From Allopusillimonas sp048270225 (GTDB taxonomy: Bacteria > Pseudomonadota > Gammaproteobacteria > Burkholderiales > Burkholderiaceae_B), in NCBI GenBank assembly GCA_048270225.1, contig JBLWTG010000012.1:69016-133015 (forward strand): a DNA stretch of 64,000 nucleotides, read 5' to 3'. Made by a program: the position numbers and the translations under genes. Below, piece after piece: positions 30,206 through 39,754 of this stretch. Position 1 is the first letter of the stretch. Every line of letters starts with the position of its first letter. The notes beneath the pieces were generated by a model. That model was not told where the DNA came from and did not search any database. It saw only the letters and a program-made list of their open reading frames with translations.

Positions 30206-32020
30206 ATGACCTTATCTTCTCTGGAAACCCTGCAGCGCGTTTTTGGCTACGAATCCTTTCGTGGCGATCAACAAGCCATCATCGAACATGTTGTCACTGG
30301 CGGCGATGCGCTGGTGCTCATGCCCACAGGGGGAGGCAAGTCGCTCTGTTACCAGATTCCGGCGCTGGTGCGGCCTGGCACAGGCATCGTCATCTCTCCG
30401 CTGATTGCGCTGATGCAGGATCAGGTCGATGCGCTGCAGGAACTGGGCGTGCGTGCGGCTTACCTCAATTCCTCGCAGGACTGGCGCGAGGCGCGCGGAG
30501 TCGAGCAGGCCTTTCTGGCCGGCGACCTGGACCTGCTGTATGTCGCCCCGGAGCGGTTGCTGACCGATCGCTGCCTGGAACTGCTGTCGCAGGGCCATAT
30601 TTCCTTGTTCGCCATCGATGAAGCGCATTGCGTATCGCAGTGGGGCCATGATTTTCGCCCCGAGTACCTGGGCCTGTCGCTGCTTCACGAACGCTGGCCC
30701 GAGGTGCCGCGGCTCGCCTTGACGGCCACCGCCACCTCGGTTACTCGGCGCGAAATCGCGGAGCGGCTCAAGCTGGATGACGCGCCGCATTTCGTGGCCA
30801 GTTTCGATCGGCCCAATATCCGCTATCGCATCATCGAGAAAAACGAGGTGCGCAAACAATTGCTGGCCTTTATCCAGGCCGAACATGCAGGTGACTGCGG
30901 CATCGTCTATTGCCTGTCGCGCGCGCGTGTCGAGGAGACCGCCAATTACCTGTGCGAGCATGGTATTGCGGCCTTGCCCTATCATGCAGGGCTGAATGCC
31001 TCAGTCAGGTCGAACAACCAGGCGCGTTTCCTGCGTGAAGAAGGCATGGTCATGGTGGCGACCATTGCCTTCGGCATGGGCGTGAACAAGCCCGATGTCC
31101 GTTTCGTGGCACACATCGACCTGCCCAAGTCCGTCGAAGGCTATTACCAGGAAACCGGGCGTGCGGGCCGCGATGGCTTGCCCGCCACAGCCTGGCTGGC
31201 CTATGGACTGCAGGATGTGGTGCAGCAGCGCCGCATGATCGACCAGTCCGAAGGCGACGACGTATTCCGCCGGCGTCTGGGGGCGCAGTTGGATGCCATG
31301 CTGGGCCTGTGCGAAACCGTTTCGTGTCGGCGCCAGCGGTTGCTGGCCTATTTCGATCAGGCCATTGAGCCTTGCGGAAACTGCGATACCTGTCTGGAGC
31401 CGCCACAGGCCTGGGACGGCACTGTTGCCGCGCAAAAGATACTGTCGGCGGTGTACCGTCTCTGGCGCGAGCGCGGGCAGCGTTTTGGCGCCGGCCATCT
31501 TATCGATATTCTGCGCGGCAAACTTACTGATCGCATCAAGGAATACGGCCACGATACCCTGTCCGTCTTCGGCATAGGGGCGGATCTGTCTGAAACCGCC
31601 TGGCGCAGCGTGCTGCGCCAGCTGCTGGCGCAAAGCCTGCTGGCCGTGGACCACGACGGCTATGGCACACTGGCCCTGACCGAAAGCAGCCGCTCAGTGC
31701 TCAAGGGCCAGCGTCAGTTGATGTTCCGGCGCGAGGCCGAAAAAAAATCACGCAGCAGGTCGGCTTCATCGCGCGCCAAAGAGGCGGCCATCGCCTTGCC
31801 GCAAGCCGCGCAGGCCCGTTTTGAAGCCTTGCGGGCCTGGCGCGCCGATGCGGCGCGCAGCCATGGCGTGCCGGCCTATGTCATTTTTCATGATGCCACG
31901 CTGCGCGAGATTGCCTTGAACTGCCCGCAATCCCTCGATGACCTGGGCAGCATCAGCGGTGTCGGTGTGCGCAAGCGCGAAGCCTACGGAGAGGCCCTGC
32001 TGCAGTGTGTGCAGGGGTGA
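30206..32020 (+). CDS. recQ: ATP-dependent DNA helicase RecQ
   Basis: 604-residue SF2 3'-5' DNA helicase. Motifs: Q-like FGYESFRGDQQAII, Walker A MPTGGGKS near residue 45, DEAH as IDEAHCVSQWGHDFRPEY, TATAT, then helicase C-terminal domain ending with QETGRAGRDG. The zinc-binding cluster CRRQRLLAYFDQ..CGNCDTC and winged helix follow, and a C-terminal HRDC domain begins near residue 525 (FEALRAWRADAARSHGVPAYVIFHDATL). Length matches bacterial RecQ. It acts in RecF-pathway recombination and fork repair. It starts seven bases after the usher-like gene and is convergent with ruvB. Confidence 0.96.
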   Translation: MTLSSLETLQRVFGYESFRGDQQAIIEHVVTGGDALVLMPTGGGKSLCYQIPALVRPGTGIVISPLIALMQDQVDALQELGVRAAYLNSSQDWREARGVEQAFLAGDLDLLYVAPERLLTDRCLELLSQGHISLFAIDEAHCVSQWGHDFRPEYLGLSLLHERWPEVPRLALTATATSVTRREIAERLKLDDAPHFVASFDRPNIRYRIIEKNEVRKQLLAFIQAEHAGDCGIVYCLSRARVEETANYLCEHGIAALPYHAGLNASVRSNNQARFLREEGMVMVATIAFGMGVNKPDVRFVAHIDLPKSVEGYYQETGRAGRDGLPATAWLAYGLQDVVQQRRMIDQSEGDDVFRRRLGAQLDAMLGLCETVSCRRQRLLAYFDQAIEPCGNCDTCLEPPQAWDGTVAAQKILSAVYRLWRERGQRFGAGHLIDILRGKLTDRIKEYGHDTLSVFGIGADLSETAWRSVLRQLLAQSLLAVDHDGYGTLALTESSRSVLKGQRQLMFRREAEKKSRSRSASSRAKEAAIALPQAAQARFEALRAWRADAARSHGVPAYVIFHDATLREIALNCPQSLDDLGSISGVGVRKREAYGEALLQCVQG

Positions 32021-32041
32021 TTCCTGGAAAGCAGGGCCGGG

Positions 32042-33112
32042 TCAGGTAAAGAGGTCTGGCGTGGCGCCGCCCGCCGCCGTGGGCGGGGTCAGGCCCAAGT
32101 GGCGCCACGTAGTCTGCGTGGCCATGCGCCCGCGCGGCGTGCGTTGCAGGTAACCGTGCTGTATCAGGTAGGGCTCGATTACGTCTTCTATCGTATCGCG
32201 CTCTTCGCCGATGGCTGCCGCCAGGCTGTCCACGCCCACCGGGCCGCCGTCGAATTTATGAATGATGGCTTCCAGCAGCTTGCGATCCATGAGGTCCAGC
32301 CCTTGGGGGTCGACCTCCAGCATGGACAGGGCCGCGCTGGCGATTTCGATGTCTATGCGGCCGTCGGCCTTGACCTCGGCATAGTCGCGCACGCGGCGCA
32401 GCAGCCGGTTGGCGATGCGCGGCGTGCCCCGCGCGCGCCGGGCGATTTCCGCGGCGCCCTGCGGCGTGGTGTCGGCGTTGAGCAGATTTGCGCTGCGGCC
32501 AACAATGTGGGTCAGGTCGTCCGCGTTATAGAACTCCAGCCGCGACACAATGCCAAAGCGGTCACGCAGCGGATTGGTCAGCATGCCGGCGCGGGTGGTG
32601 GCGCCCACCAGGGTAAAGGGCTGCAGGTCGATCTTGACGCTGCGCGCCGCGGGGCCTTCGCCGATGAGGATATCGATCTGGAAGTCTTCGAGCGCAGGGT
32701 AGAGGATTTCTTCCACGACGGGCGAGAGCCGGTGGATTTCGTCGATAAACAGCACGTCATTGCGCTCGAGATTGGTCAGCAGCGCGGCGAGATCGCCCGG
32801 GCGCTCGAGCACAGGCCCGGAGGTCTGGCGCAGATGGACGCCCATTTCGTGCGCAACGATATGCGCCAGCGTGGTCTTGCCCAGCCCAGGGGGGCCGAAC
32901 AGCAGCACATGGTCCAGCGCTTCGTTGCGCTTGCGGGCCGCCGTGATGAAGATCTCGAGCTGGTCGCGTACCCGCTGCTGGCCGATGTATTCGCTGAGCT
33001 GGCGCGGACGCAGGGCCCGCTCGATGGAGTCTTCGTTGGGCGAGGCGCTTTGCGGCGCAACGATGCGTTCCGGCGCGGGACTGCTGGAGAGCGTATCGGA
33101 GTGTATGGCCAT
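32042..33112 (-). CDS. ruvB: Holliday junction branch migration ATPase RuvB
   Basis: 356-residue AAA+ motor of the RuvAB complex. Recognised by RPRQLSEYIGQQRVRDQLEIFI, Walker A FGPPGLGKTTLAHIVAHE, Walker B LFIDEIHRLSPVVEE, sensor 1 GATTRAGMLTNPLRDRFGI and the C-terminal DNA-binding winged helix (EPYLIQHGYLQRTPRGR). The chain runs slightly past the usual length at both ends. Unusually it is not next to ruvA: a plus-strand dehydratase gene lies between them. Confidence 0.97.
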   Translation of the reverse strand: MAIHSDTLSSSPAPERIVAPQSASPNEDSIERALRPRQLSEYIGQQRVRDQLEIFITAARKRNEALDHVLLFGPPGLGKTTLAHIVAHEMGVHLRQTSGPVLERPGDLAALLTNLERNDVLFIDEIHRLSPVVEEILYPALEDFQIDILIGEGPAARSVKIDLQPFTLVGATTRAGMLTNPLRDRFGIVSRLEFYNADDLTHIVGRSANLLNADTTPQGAAEIARRARGTPRIANRLLRRVRDYAEVKADGRIDIEIASAALSMLEVDPQGLDLMDRKLLEAIIHKFDGGPVGVDSLAAAIGEERDTIEDVIEPYLIQHGYLQRTPRGRMATQTTWRHLGLTPPTAAGGATPDLFT

Positions 33113-33278
33113 GGGTAGAATGCCGAGTAATCGTGCTGAGTATATTTACAGTGCTAGATGGTACTCTAACATGCGCGCCGCTGCAGCTTTTGCGGCGCCC
33201 GGCATGCCGCCGGAAGTTGCCGCATAATCATACTGTCGAACAACGGCGTTTTCCCCTTCACCTTTGCGCGAGTGCTGC

Positions 33279-34256
33279 ATGAATCCTGTTCTTCCTGTCT
33301 ACGATGATGTTGTCCGGGCCAGCCACACACTGAAAGGCATAGCCCACCGCACTCCGGTGCTGACCTCGCGCATGCTGAACGATCGCCTGGGCGCCCAGGT
33401 CTTTTTCAAGTGCGAAAACCAGCAGCGCATGGGCGCCTTCAAGTTTCGCGGGGGCTACAACGCCCTGGCCAATCTGTCGGACCAGCAGCGCAAGGCTGGC
33501 GTGGTGGCTTTTTCATCAGGCAATCATGCGCAGGCGGTGGCGCTTGCGGCAAAACTGCTGGGTATCGCCGCAACCATCGTGATGCCCTCGGATGCGCCGA
33601 GGGCCAAGAAAGCCGCTACGTTGGCCTATGGCGCCCGGGTGGTTGATTACGACCGCGCCACGCAGGACCGCGAGGGCATCGCCCGGGGGCTGGTCGAACA
33701 AGAAGGGCTGACCCTGATACCGCCTTTTGATTATGCCGATGTCATCGCGGGGCAGGGCACCGCTGTCAAGGAGCTGCTTGAGGACACCGGAGGACTGGAT
33801 GCCTTGTTCGTGCCCCTTGGCGGGGGCGGTCTGCTGGCCGGTTCACTGCTTTCCGCTCAGGCCATCTGCCCGGGCTGTGCGGTCTATGGAGTTGAGCCCG
33901 AAGCGGGTTCGGATGGGCAGCAGTCTCTGCGCAAAGGTTCAGTGGTGCGCATTGCCCAACCTAGTTCGATCGCCGATGGCGCGCTGACGCAAGCCCTGGG
34001 CAGCCTCACGTTTCCTATCATCCGTCAGCATGTGCGCGATCTGCTTACGGTTACCGATGCCCAATTGGTTCAGGCCATGCAGTTTTTTGCCGAGCGTATG
34101 AAAATCGTCGTCGAGCCCACGGGCTGCCTGGGCGCGGCCGCAGTCTTTAACGCAGCGGTGCCGCTCAAGGGCCAACGCGTGGGCGTAGTGTTGAGCGGCG
34201 GCAATGTGGATCTTGCCGACTATGGCCGCCTGCTGGGGCAGGCCTCAGGCTCTTGA
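33279..34256 (+). CDS. threonine dehydratase-like PLP enzyme (serine/threonine dehydratase or hydroxyaspartate ammonia-lyase)
   Basis: 325-residue fold-type II PLP enzyme. The PLP lysine is in MGAFKFRGGYNAL; SSGNHAQAVALAAKLLG is the substrate-binding loop, PLGGGGLLAG the phosphate-binding glycine loop and VLSGGNVDL the C-terminal cofactor end. No regulatory ACT domain is present, so it is the catabolic or racemase-like type. Close families include threo-3-hydroxyaspartate ammonia-lyase, serine racemase/dehydratase and catabolic threonine dehydratase, and sequence reading alone does not separate them. Its last 12 bases overlap the 3' end of ruvA on the other strand. It sits between ruvA and ruvB. 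Confidence 0.82.
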   Translation: MNPVLPVYDDVVRASHTLKGIAHRTPVLTSRMLNDRLGAQVFFKCENQQRMGAFKFRGGYNALANLSDQQRKAGVVAFSSGNHAQAVALAAKLLGIAATIVMPSDAPRAKKAATLAYGARVVDYDRATQDREGIARGLVEQEGLTLIPPFDYADVIAGQGTAVKELLEDTGGLDALFVPLGGGGLLAGSLLSAQAICPGCAVYGVEPEAGSDGQQSLRKGSVVRIAQPSSIADGALTQALGSLTFPIIRQHVRDLLTVTDAQLVQAMQFFAERMKIVVEPTGCLGAAAVFNAAVPLKGQRVGVVLSGGNVDLADYGRLLGQASGS

Positions 34257-34823
34257 CAGCGATTTCAGCGCGGCGCGTATGCCCTCGGCCACATCCACGC
34301 CCTCGGGTACTTTCTTGAGCGCGGCCTGGCTTTCGGTATTGGAATAGCCCAGCGCCAGCAGGGCATTGACAATGTCTTCCCGGCCACCGCCCGAGCTGGT
34401 TCCCGGGGCGGACGGCAGATCCGCGCCCAGCTTGCCGCGCAGCTCCAGCAGCAGCCGTTCGGCGGTTTTCTTGCCGATGCCGGGTACGCGCGTCAGCCGC
34501 CCGGTTTCCTGCTGGGTGATGGCGCTGCCCAGTTCATCGACTGTCATGCCCGACAGCACCGCCAGCGCGGTGCGCGCGCCGATGCCGGTCACCTTGATCA
34601 GGGCCCGGAAGGCGCTGCGCTCCTTGGCTGACAGGAAACCATACAGGGTATGCGCATCTTCGCGTACTGCAAGATGCGTATACAGGCTGACGCAGCCGCC
34701 GGTTTCCGGCAGGTCGTACAAGGTGCTCATGGGGACATCGATTTCATAGCCGATGCCGCCCACATCAATGCACACGACGGGAGGCGTCTTTTCAATCAAA
34801 GTTCCGGTAATGCGTCCTATCAT
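34245..34823 (-). CDS. ruvA: Holliday junction DNA-binding protein RuvA
   Basis: 192-residue RuvA. The N-terminal OB fold starts MIGRITGTLIEKTPPVVCIDVGGIGYEIDVPMS.. and continues with LYTHLAVREDAHTLYGF. The paired helix-hairpin-helix motifs are VTGIGARTALAVLSG and VPGIGKKTAERLLLELRGKL. The C-terminal domain that contacts RuvB is ALLALGYSNTESQAALKKV. It follows ruvC by 84 bases on the same strand and probably shares a transcript with purH and ruvC. Confidence 0.96.
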   Translation of the reverse strand: MIGRITGTLIEKTPPVVCIDVGGIGYEIDVPMSTLYDLPETGGCVSLYTHLAVREDAHTLYGFLSAKERSAFRALIKVTGIGARTALAVLSGMTVDELGSAITQQETGRLTRVPGIGKKTAERLLLELRGKLGADLPSAPGTSSGGGREDIVNALLALGYSNTESQAALKKVPEGVDVAEGIRAALKSLSRA

Positions 34824-34907
34824 GGTGACTCTGTTCCTGATCGGTTCCTGATCTGTTCATTGGGTTCTGGAGCTGGCGGCCTGCTTGCGGCCCCGGCCTG
34901 CAGACGT

Positions 34908-35453
34908 TCATCCAACCAGCCGCCCGCCCCGCACACGCCCCCGATAGCCGGCGCCAAGCTGGCCGGTTTCCTTGAGACGCTCGGACAAGGGATTGAAATG
35001 GGCGTGGCAGATGGCGCAGGCCAGCGCATCGGCCGAGTCCGATGCGGGCAGGCCGTTGAGCGACAGCAGGTGCTGCACCATCTTCTGGACTTGTTCCTTG
35101 GCCGCGTGGCCGTTGCCGACCACAGATTTCTTGATCTGCAGCGCCGTGTACTCGTGTACCTCCAGCAGACTGTCGGCCAGCGCGCACAGGGCGGCGCCGC
35201 GGGCCTGCCCTAGCAGGAGCGTGGAGGTCGGATTGGCGTTCACGAATACCTTTTCCATCGCTGAAACGGTAGGCCGCGCGTCTTGCACCACTTCGCGGAC
35301 ATTGTCGAGAATGATTTTGAGACGCGAGGCCAGCGGCTGGTCGGCGGGTACCACAATGGTACCGCTGCTGACATAGCTCAGGCGGGCGCCCTGGACGTCG
35401 ATCACGCCGAAGCCGGTGCGGCGCAAGCCCGGATCGATGCCCAGGATACGCAT
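34908..35453 (-). CDS. ruvC: Holliday junction resolvase RuvC
   Basis: 181-residue RNase H-fold endonuclease. MRILGIDPGLRRTGFGVID carries the first catalytic Asp; the family segments VFVNANPTSTLLLGQARGAAL, HEYTALQIKKSVVGNGHAAKEQVQKMV and SDSADALACAICHAH carry the others. Its ATG at 35453 overlaps the purH stop by one base (TGATG), so translation is coupled. Confidence 0.96.
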   Translation of the reverse strand: MRILGIDPGLRRTGFGVIDVQGARLSYVSSGTIVVPADQPLASRLKIILDNVREVVQDARPTVSAMEKVFVNANPTSTLLLGQARGAALCALADSLLEVHEYTALQIKKSVVGNGHAAKEQVQKMVQHLLSLNGLPASDSADALACAICHAHFNPLSERLKETGQLGAGYRGRVRGGRLVG

Positions 35454-37045
35454 CAGTGCCGGAAGTGGCGCATGCCGGTGAAGACCATGGCGATGCCATG
35501 TTCGTCAGCGGCGGCGATGACTTCGTCGTCGCGTATGCTGCCGCCAGGCTGGATCACGCATTTCGCGCCGGCGGCAACGACGACATCCAGGCCGTCGCGG
35601 AAAGGGAAGAAGGCGTCGGATGCAACCGCCGAGCCCGCCAGCGTCAGTCCGGCGTTTTCTGCCTTGATCGACGCGATGCGGGCGGAGTCGATGCGGCTCA
35701 TCTGGCCGGCGCCCACGCCCAACGTCATGCCGTTGCCGACGAAGACAATGGCATTGGACTTGACGTACTTGGCGACCTTCCAGGCGAAGCGCAGATCCTG
35801 TACCTGCTGTTCCGTGGGGGCGAGCTTGGTCACAATCTTGAACTGCGTGTCGGCTACCTGCAGGCCGTCCGGATCCTGGACCAGCCAGCCGCCGCCCACG
35901 CGCTTGATGTCGAACAGATTCTGGGCATCGCCCTGTGGAATCTCGAGCACGCGCACGTTTTTCTTGGCGGCAAAGACGGCCAGCGCCTCGGGCGAATAGC
36001 CTGGCGCCAGCAGCACTTCGACAAACTGCTTGCTGACGGCCTGCGCGGCAGCTTCGTCCACTGGACGGTTAAAGGCGATGATGCCGCCGAACGCGGAGGT
36101 GGAGTCGGTCTTGAAGGCTCGCTCATAGGCATGCAGGGCGCTGTCGGCGACGGCAACGCCGCAGGGGTTGGCATGTTTGACAATGACGCAGGCGGTTTCC
36201 TGAAAGCTGCGCACGCACTCCCAGGCGGCATCCGCGTCCGCAATATTGTTATAGGAGAGCTCCTTACCCTGCAGCTGGCGATAGCTGCCCAGCAGTCCGG
36301 CGCCGACAGGCTGGTCCACATAAAACGCCGCGCCCTGATGAGGGTTTTCGCCGTAGCGCAATACCTGCTGCTGGGCGACCTGCAGGGTCAGCACGCGTGG
36401 CCAGGTCTCGCGCGCCGGTGCGGTATCCTGCGCCGGTTCGGCCGAGGTCAGGCTGGTGAGATAGGCGGCAATCGCGCCGTCGTAGGAAGCCGTGTGGGCG
36501 TAGGTCTTGGCCGCCAGTTCGAGGCGCAGCGCATAGGATGGCTGACCCGCCGGGCCGTCCATGTCGGCCAGCACGCGGGCATAGTCGGCAGGATCGATCA
36601 CGACAGCCACGCCGCCTTGCTCAGTGCCGTGATTCTTGGCCGCGGCGCGCAGCATGGCCGGACCCCCGATATCAATGTTTTCGACCGCGTCGGCAAAGCT
36701 GCAGTCGGCCTTGGCGATGGTTTCGCGGAAAGGGTACAGGTTCACCACCAGCAGATCGATGGGCGCTATATCTTGCTCGGACAGCGTCTGCATGTGTTCG
36801 GCGCTGTCGCGGCGGGCGAGCAGGCCGCCGTGGATTTTTGGATGCAGGGTCTTGACGCGGCCGTCGAGGATTTCCGGCGAGCCCGTGTGCGTTGCCACTT
36901 CGGTGACTTCAAGGCCTGACTGGGCCAGCAGCTTGGCGGTGCCCCCGGTGGAAAGCAGGCGTACGCCGCGTTGGGCCAAGGCCTGTGCGAACTCAAGGAT
37001 ACCGGTTTTGTCAGAAACCGAAAGCAGGGCAGTCTGGATTGTCAT
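35453..37045 (-). CDS. purH: bifunctional AICAR transformylase / IMP cyclohydrolase
   Basis: 530-residue purine enzyme doing the last two steps to IMP. The N-terminal cyclohydrolase domain has LLSVSDKTGILEFAQAL, LLSTGGTAKLLAQSG, ILDGRVKTLHPKIHGGLLARR and IDIGGPAMLRAAAKNH. The C-terminal transformylase domain has LRYGENPHQGAAFYV, NIADADAAWECV, VKHANPCGVA, SAFGGIIAFNRPVD and FFPFRDGLD. Length is as usual. It is followed with overlap by ruvC and preceded by fis 28 bases upstream, the same order seen in many betaproteobacteria (dusB-fis-purH-ruvC-ruvA). Confidence 0.97.
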   Translation of the reverse strand: MTIQTALLSVSDKTGILEFAQALAQRGVRLLSTGGTAKLLAQSGLEVTEVATHTGSPEILDGRVKTLHPKIHGGLLARRDSAEHMQTLSEQDIAPIDLLVVNLYPFRETIAKADCSFADAVENIDIGGPAMLRAAAKNHGTEQGGVAVVIDPADYARVLADMDGPAGQPSYALRLELAAKTYAHTASYDGAIAAYLTSLTSAEPAQDTAPARETWPRVLTLQVAQQQVLRYGENPHQGAAFYVDQPVGAGLLGSYRQLQGKELSYNNIADADAAWECVRSFQETACVIVKHANPCGVAVADSALHAYERAFKTDSTSAFGGIIAFNRPVDEAAAQAVSKQFVEVLLAPGYSPEALAVFAAKKNVRVLEIPQGDAQNLFDIKRVGGGWLVQDPDGLQVADTQFKIVTKLAPTEQQVQDLRFAWKVAKYVKSNAIVFVGNGMTLGVGAGQMSRIDSARIASIKAENAGLTLAGSAVASDAFFPFRDGLDVVVAAGAKCVIQPGGSIRDDEVIAAADEHGIAMVFTGMRHFRH

Positions 37046-37073
37046 GGATAGGGTTGGGAAGTGTAGAAAAGGA

Positions 37074-37313
37074 TCAGGGCTGCAGATTGTGGGTCTGCAA
37101 TTTCTTTCGCAAAGTGCTGCGCGTGATGCCCAGCATTTCGGCGGCCTTGGACTGGTTGCCGCCCGATTGCTCGAGCGCGATCTGCAGCACGGGGCGCTCG
37201 ACGCAGTTCACGACCATGGCCAGCATGTCGCGCGGTTCGGATTCGCCCAGATCGGCCAGATAGCGTTCGAGCTGGTCACGTACAGATTGTTCCAGGATAT
37301 TGGGTTGGGTCAT
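37074..37313 (-). CDS. fis: Fis-family nucleoid protein / transcriptional regulator
   Basis: 79-residue Fis-type protein, shorter than E. coli Fis (98 aa) as is usual in betaproteobacteria. The C-terminal helix-turn-helix is GNQSKAAEMLGITRSTLRKKLQTH. It bends DNA and regulates growth-linked genes. The ATG at 37313 overlaps the dusB stop by four bases; dusB-fis is the conserved arrangement. Confidence 0.93.
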   Translation of the reverse strand: MTQPNILEQSVRDQLERYLADLGESEPRDMLAMVVNCVERPVLQIALEQSGGNQSKAAEMLGITRSTLRKKLQTHNLQP

Positions 37314-38377
37314 GATTCTTGGATGGTGGCGTATTCGTATTGCGTTTCGTTTTTTTTGCGTGCTTCGTATGGCACTGTCCCGACCGTTGTTATCGGCGAT
37401 TCGGGCGCATGCTGGTCGAACCATCGCGCAATGGCGCTGGCTTGCTCCTGCGTGCTGTCTATCGTGTTGATGCCGGGCAGCAATGCCTGCCCGCCAGGTA
37501 TATCGGCCAGATACCAGCTTATGTGCTTGCGCGCGGACCGCACCCCAGTGTATTCCCCATAGAACCGGTAGTGGTCTTCGAGATGTTCCAGCAGGCAGTC
37601 GCGCAGCTCTCCATAGGTGGGCGGCGGCAAATGGGTGCCGGTGGACAGATAATGACTGATCTCGCGGAAAATCCAGGGACGCCCCTGAGCAGCTCGCCCG
37701 ATCATGATGGCATCGGCGCCAGTGTAGTCTAGTACAAATTTGGCCTTTTCGGGACTATCGATATCGCCGTTGGCGACAACGGGGATTTCCAGCGCCTGCT
37801 TGACCTCGCGCAGGGTGTCGTACTCCGCCTGGCCCTGGTAAAGGTCGCAACGTGTGCGGCCGTGAAGAATGAGCGCGGCAATGCCGAGGTCCTGCGCCAG
37901 CAGTCCGATGCGTACCGCATTGCGGGACTGCCTGTCCCAGCCTGTGCGGGTCTTGAGCGTAACCGGGACGTCGAACGGCTTGCAGGCCTGCACAACGCTG
38001 CGCAGGATATCTGCCACGCGCTGCTCGTCGCGCAGCAGGGCTGAGCCGGAGGCGACGTTGCAAACCTTTTTGACAGGGCAGCCCATGTTGATGTCAATAA
38101 TGCGCGCGCCCTTGCTGATATTGAAGACGGCTGCCTCGGCCATCATGTCTGGATCCGAGCCGGCGATCTGCACAGCGATGGGATCGATTTCGCCTTCGTG
38201 GTCGAGCCGGCGCGATGTCTTGACGCTGTTCCACAGGCGAGGATTGCTTGCGGCCATTTCGGACACGGCATATCCCGCCCCCAGCGCCTTGCAAAGTTTG
38301 CGGTAGGGGCGATCGGTGACACCCGCCATGGGTGCCACGAAGACGGGGTTGGAAAATGACCAGGAGCCGATGCGCAT
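37310..38377 (-). CDS. dusB: tRNA-dihydrouridine synthase B
   Basis: 355-residue FMN enzyme that reduces a D-loop uridine of tRNA with NADPH. Key segments are VFVAPMAGVTDRPYRKLCKALG, IDINMGCPVKKVCN with the catalytic Cys loop (VASGSALLRD), VTLKTRTGWD, LILHGRTRCDLYQG and DAIMIGRAAQGRPWIF. First gene of the dusB-fis-purH-ruvCA series. The C-terminal helical domain ends with a basic tail. Confidence 0.94.
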   Translation of the reverse strand: MRIGSWSFSNPVFVAPMAGVTDRPYRKLCKALGAGYAVSEMAASNPRLWNSVKTSRRLDHEGEIDPIAVQIAGSDPDMMAEAAVFNISKGARIIDINMGCPVKKVCNVASGSALLRDEQRVADILRSVVQACKPFDVPVTLKTRTGWDRQSRNAVRIGLLAQDLGIAALILHGRTRCDLYQGQAEYDTLREVKQALEIPVVANGDIDSPEKAKFVLDYTGADAIMIGRAAQGRPWIFREISHYLSTGTHLPPPTYGELRDCLLEHLEDHYRFYGEYTGVRSARKHISWYLADIPGGQALLPGINTIDSTQEQASAIARWFDQHAPESPITTVGTVPYEARKKNETQYEYATIQES

Positions 38378-38464
38378 GAGGGGATTTTAACCCTCTTGTC
38401 ATCGACGGCTGGTAACGTTGCGCAAACGCCCTGGGGTCCGCCGCGAGCAGAAGGTGCGGCCGGG

Positions 38465-39652
38465 TCAGGTACGCAGGCCCTGCAGCAGATGTCGGGCCAG
38501 CGGCAAGCGCAGCATGGGCAGCAGGTCCAGGCCCAGCAGGGCGAGGCCGCCCGCGTGCTCGACCAGCGGATTGCCGGTGGAGAAAATGCGCGGCAAAAAA
38601 TCTGTCACGCCGGCAGTCAGCCAGCGATCCGGACGGCGCCTGCGGGAAAAATCCGCCAGCAGGGCGGCCGGGTCGTCTTCGGGTCGCGCCAGCCAGGGGG
38701 CCAACGTCAGCGCCAGTTGTGCCGCGTCGCGCAAGCCCAGGTTCAGACCCTGGCCCGCAACAGGGTGCAGCGTCTGGGCTGCATTGCCGATGGCAACGCA
38801 GCGCGGACCCAGCATGGATGGGCCCGCGTGCAGGCTGAGCGGAAAAACATGGCGCTCTCCCAGGCAGACCAGGGCGCCCAGCCGGTCCCCAAACGCCGCA
38901 TGCAACTGCTCTTCGAACTGAGCGGCGGGCAATGTTTGCAGGCGCCGAGCGTCCTGTGGGGGATTGCACCAGACGATGCCGTAGATATCGCTGCCGCCCG
39001 GGTGGGGCAGAAAGGCCAGCGGGCCACGGCGGGTAAAGCGTTCGAAGGCCCATCCCGGGCGGGGTCGGGAAACGCGCACAGTGGCCAGCAGCGCCTCCTG
39101 GCCATAGTGCCGTGTGATGCCTTTGGGACGCATGCCGTCGGACCGGACCAGCAGCCTGCTGCGCAGCGCTTCGCCATTGACGACAAGGTCCGTCATGTCT
39201 CCCGGAGTATCCTTGCTGACGTCTCCTGCGTCTGGAGCGCGCGCCGCCTGAGAGGCTTCGGCCACGGTGACGCCGCTGCGCCGCAGCGCAGCGTGCAGGC
39301 TGGCCAGTACGGCGTCATAGGCGGCGACGCTGCCCAGCCGGGGTACGCCAAGTTCTGCGTGCTGGATCAGTGAGCGGCCCAGGCGACCGGCCTGCGATAC
39401 ATGTACCGTGCGGATGTCGGCCGAGCTCGCCGGCCAGGCTTCGAGCTGCTCCAGCAGCATACGGCTACCGTGGTTCAGGGCCAGCGTGCGCGGGTCGGCT
39501 GTCGCGCCGGGCGGGGTGGGCGAGGCGGTGGGCGCGACCTTGCCCAGCACGATAATGCGTTCTGGATGCGGGGCCCGCGAGGCCAGAAGAAGGGCCAGGG
39601 CGCTGCCCGCCGGGCCGGCGCCGCTGATGGCAATGTCGTACATGGGCATCAT
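38465..39652 (-). CDS. ubiH: UbiH-type FAD monooxygenase of ubiquinone synthesis
   Basis: 395-residue flavin hydroxylase of the UbiH/UbiF/VisC group. The dinucleotide fold is IAISGAGPAGSALALLLA, a second segment reads LLVRSDGMRP, and the FAD-binding C-terminal motif is AIGNAAQTLHPVAGQGLNLGLRDA. GNAAQ rather than GDAAH at that place is typical of UbiH, which hydroxylates the ring of 2-octaprenyl-6-methoxyphenol. The ATG at 39652 is followed by ATG codons two and four; any could be used and no ribosome site decides. It lies 87 bases upstream of dusB on the same strand and might feed into that operon. Confidence 0.82.
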   Translation of the reverse strand: MMPMYDIAISGAGPAGSALALLLASRAPHPERIIVLGKVAPTASPTPPGATADPRTLALNHGSRMLLEQLEAWPASSADIRTVHVSQAGRLGRSLIQHAELGVPRLGSVAAYDAVLASLHAALRRSGVTVAEASQAARAPDAGDVSKDTPGDMTDLVVNGEALRSRLLVRSDGMRPKGITRHYGQEALLATVRVSRPRPGWAFERFTRRGPLAFLPHPGGSDIYGIVWCNPPQDARRLQTLPAAQFEEQLHAAFGDRLGALVCLGERHVFPLSLHAGPSMLGPRCVAIGNAAQTLHPVAGQGLNLGLRDAAQLALTLAPWLARPEDDPAALLADFSRRRRPDRWLTAGVTDFLPRIFSTGNPLVEHAGGLALLGLDLLPMLRLPLARHLLQGLRT

Positions 39653-39754
39653 GGTGTTATGTTTGTCTGCGCTTGGCTACTACAATATCGTCGATTGTAA
39701 GCTTGCCCGGGACAAAGGCCCGCGGGCACGATGCTACGCTTTCCGAGGTATTAC

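Noticed and set aside
35456..36919. 487-codon plus-strand open frame opposite purH
   Set aside because: Shadow of purH; no start signal and no family similarity.
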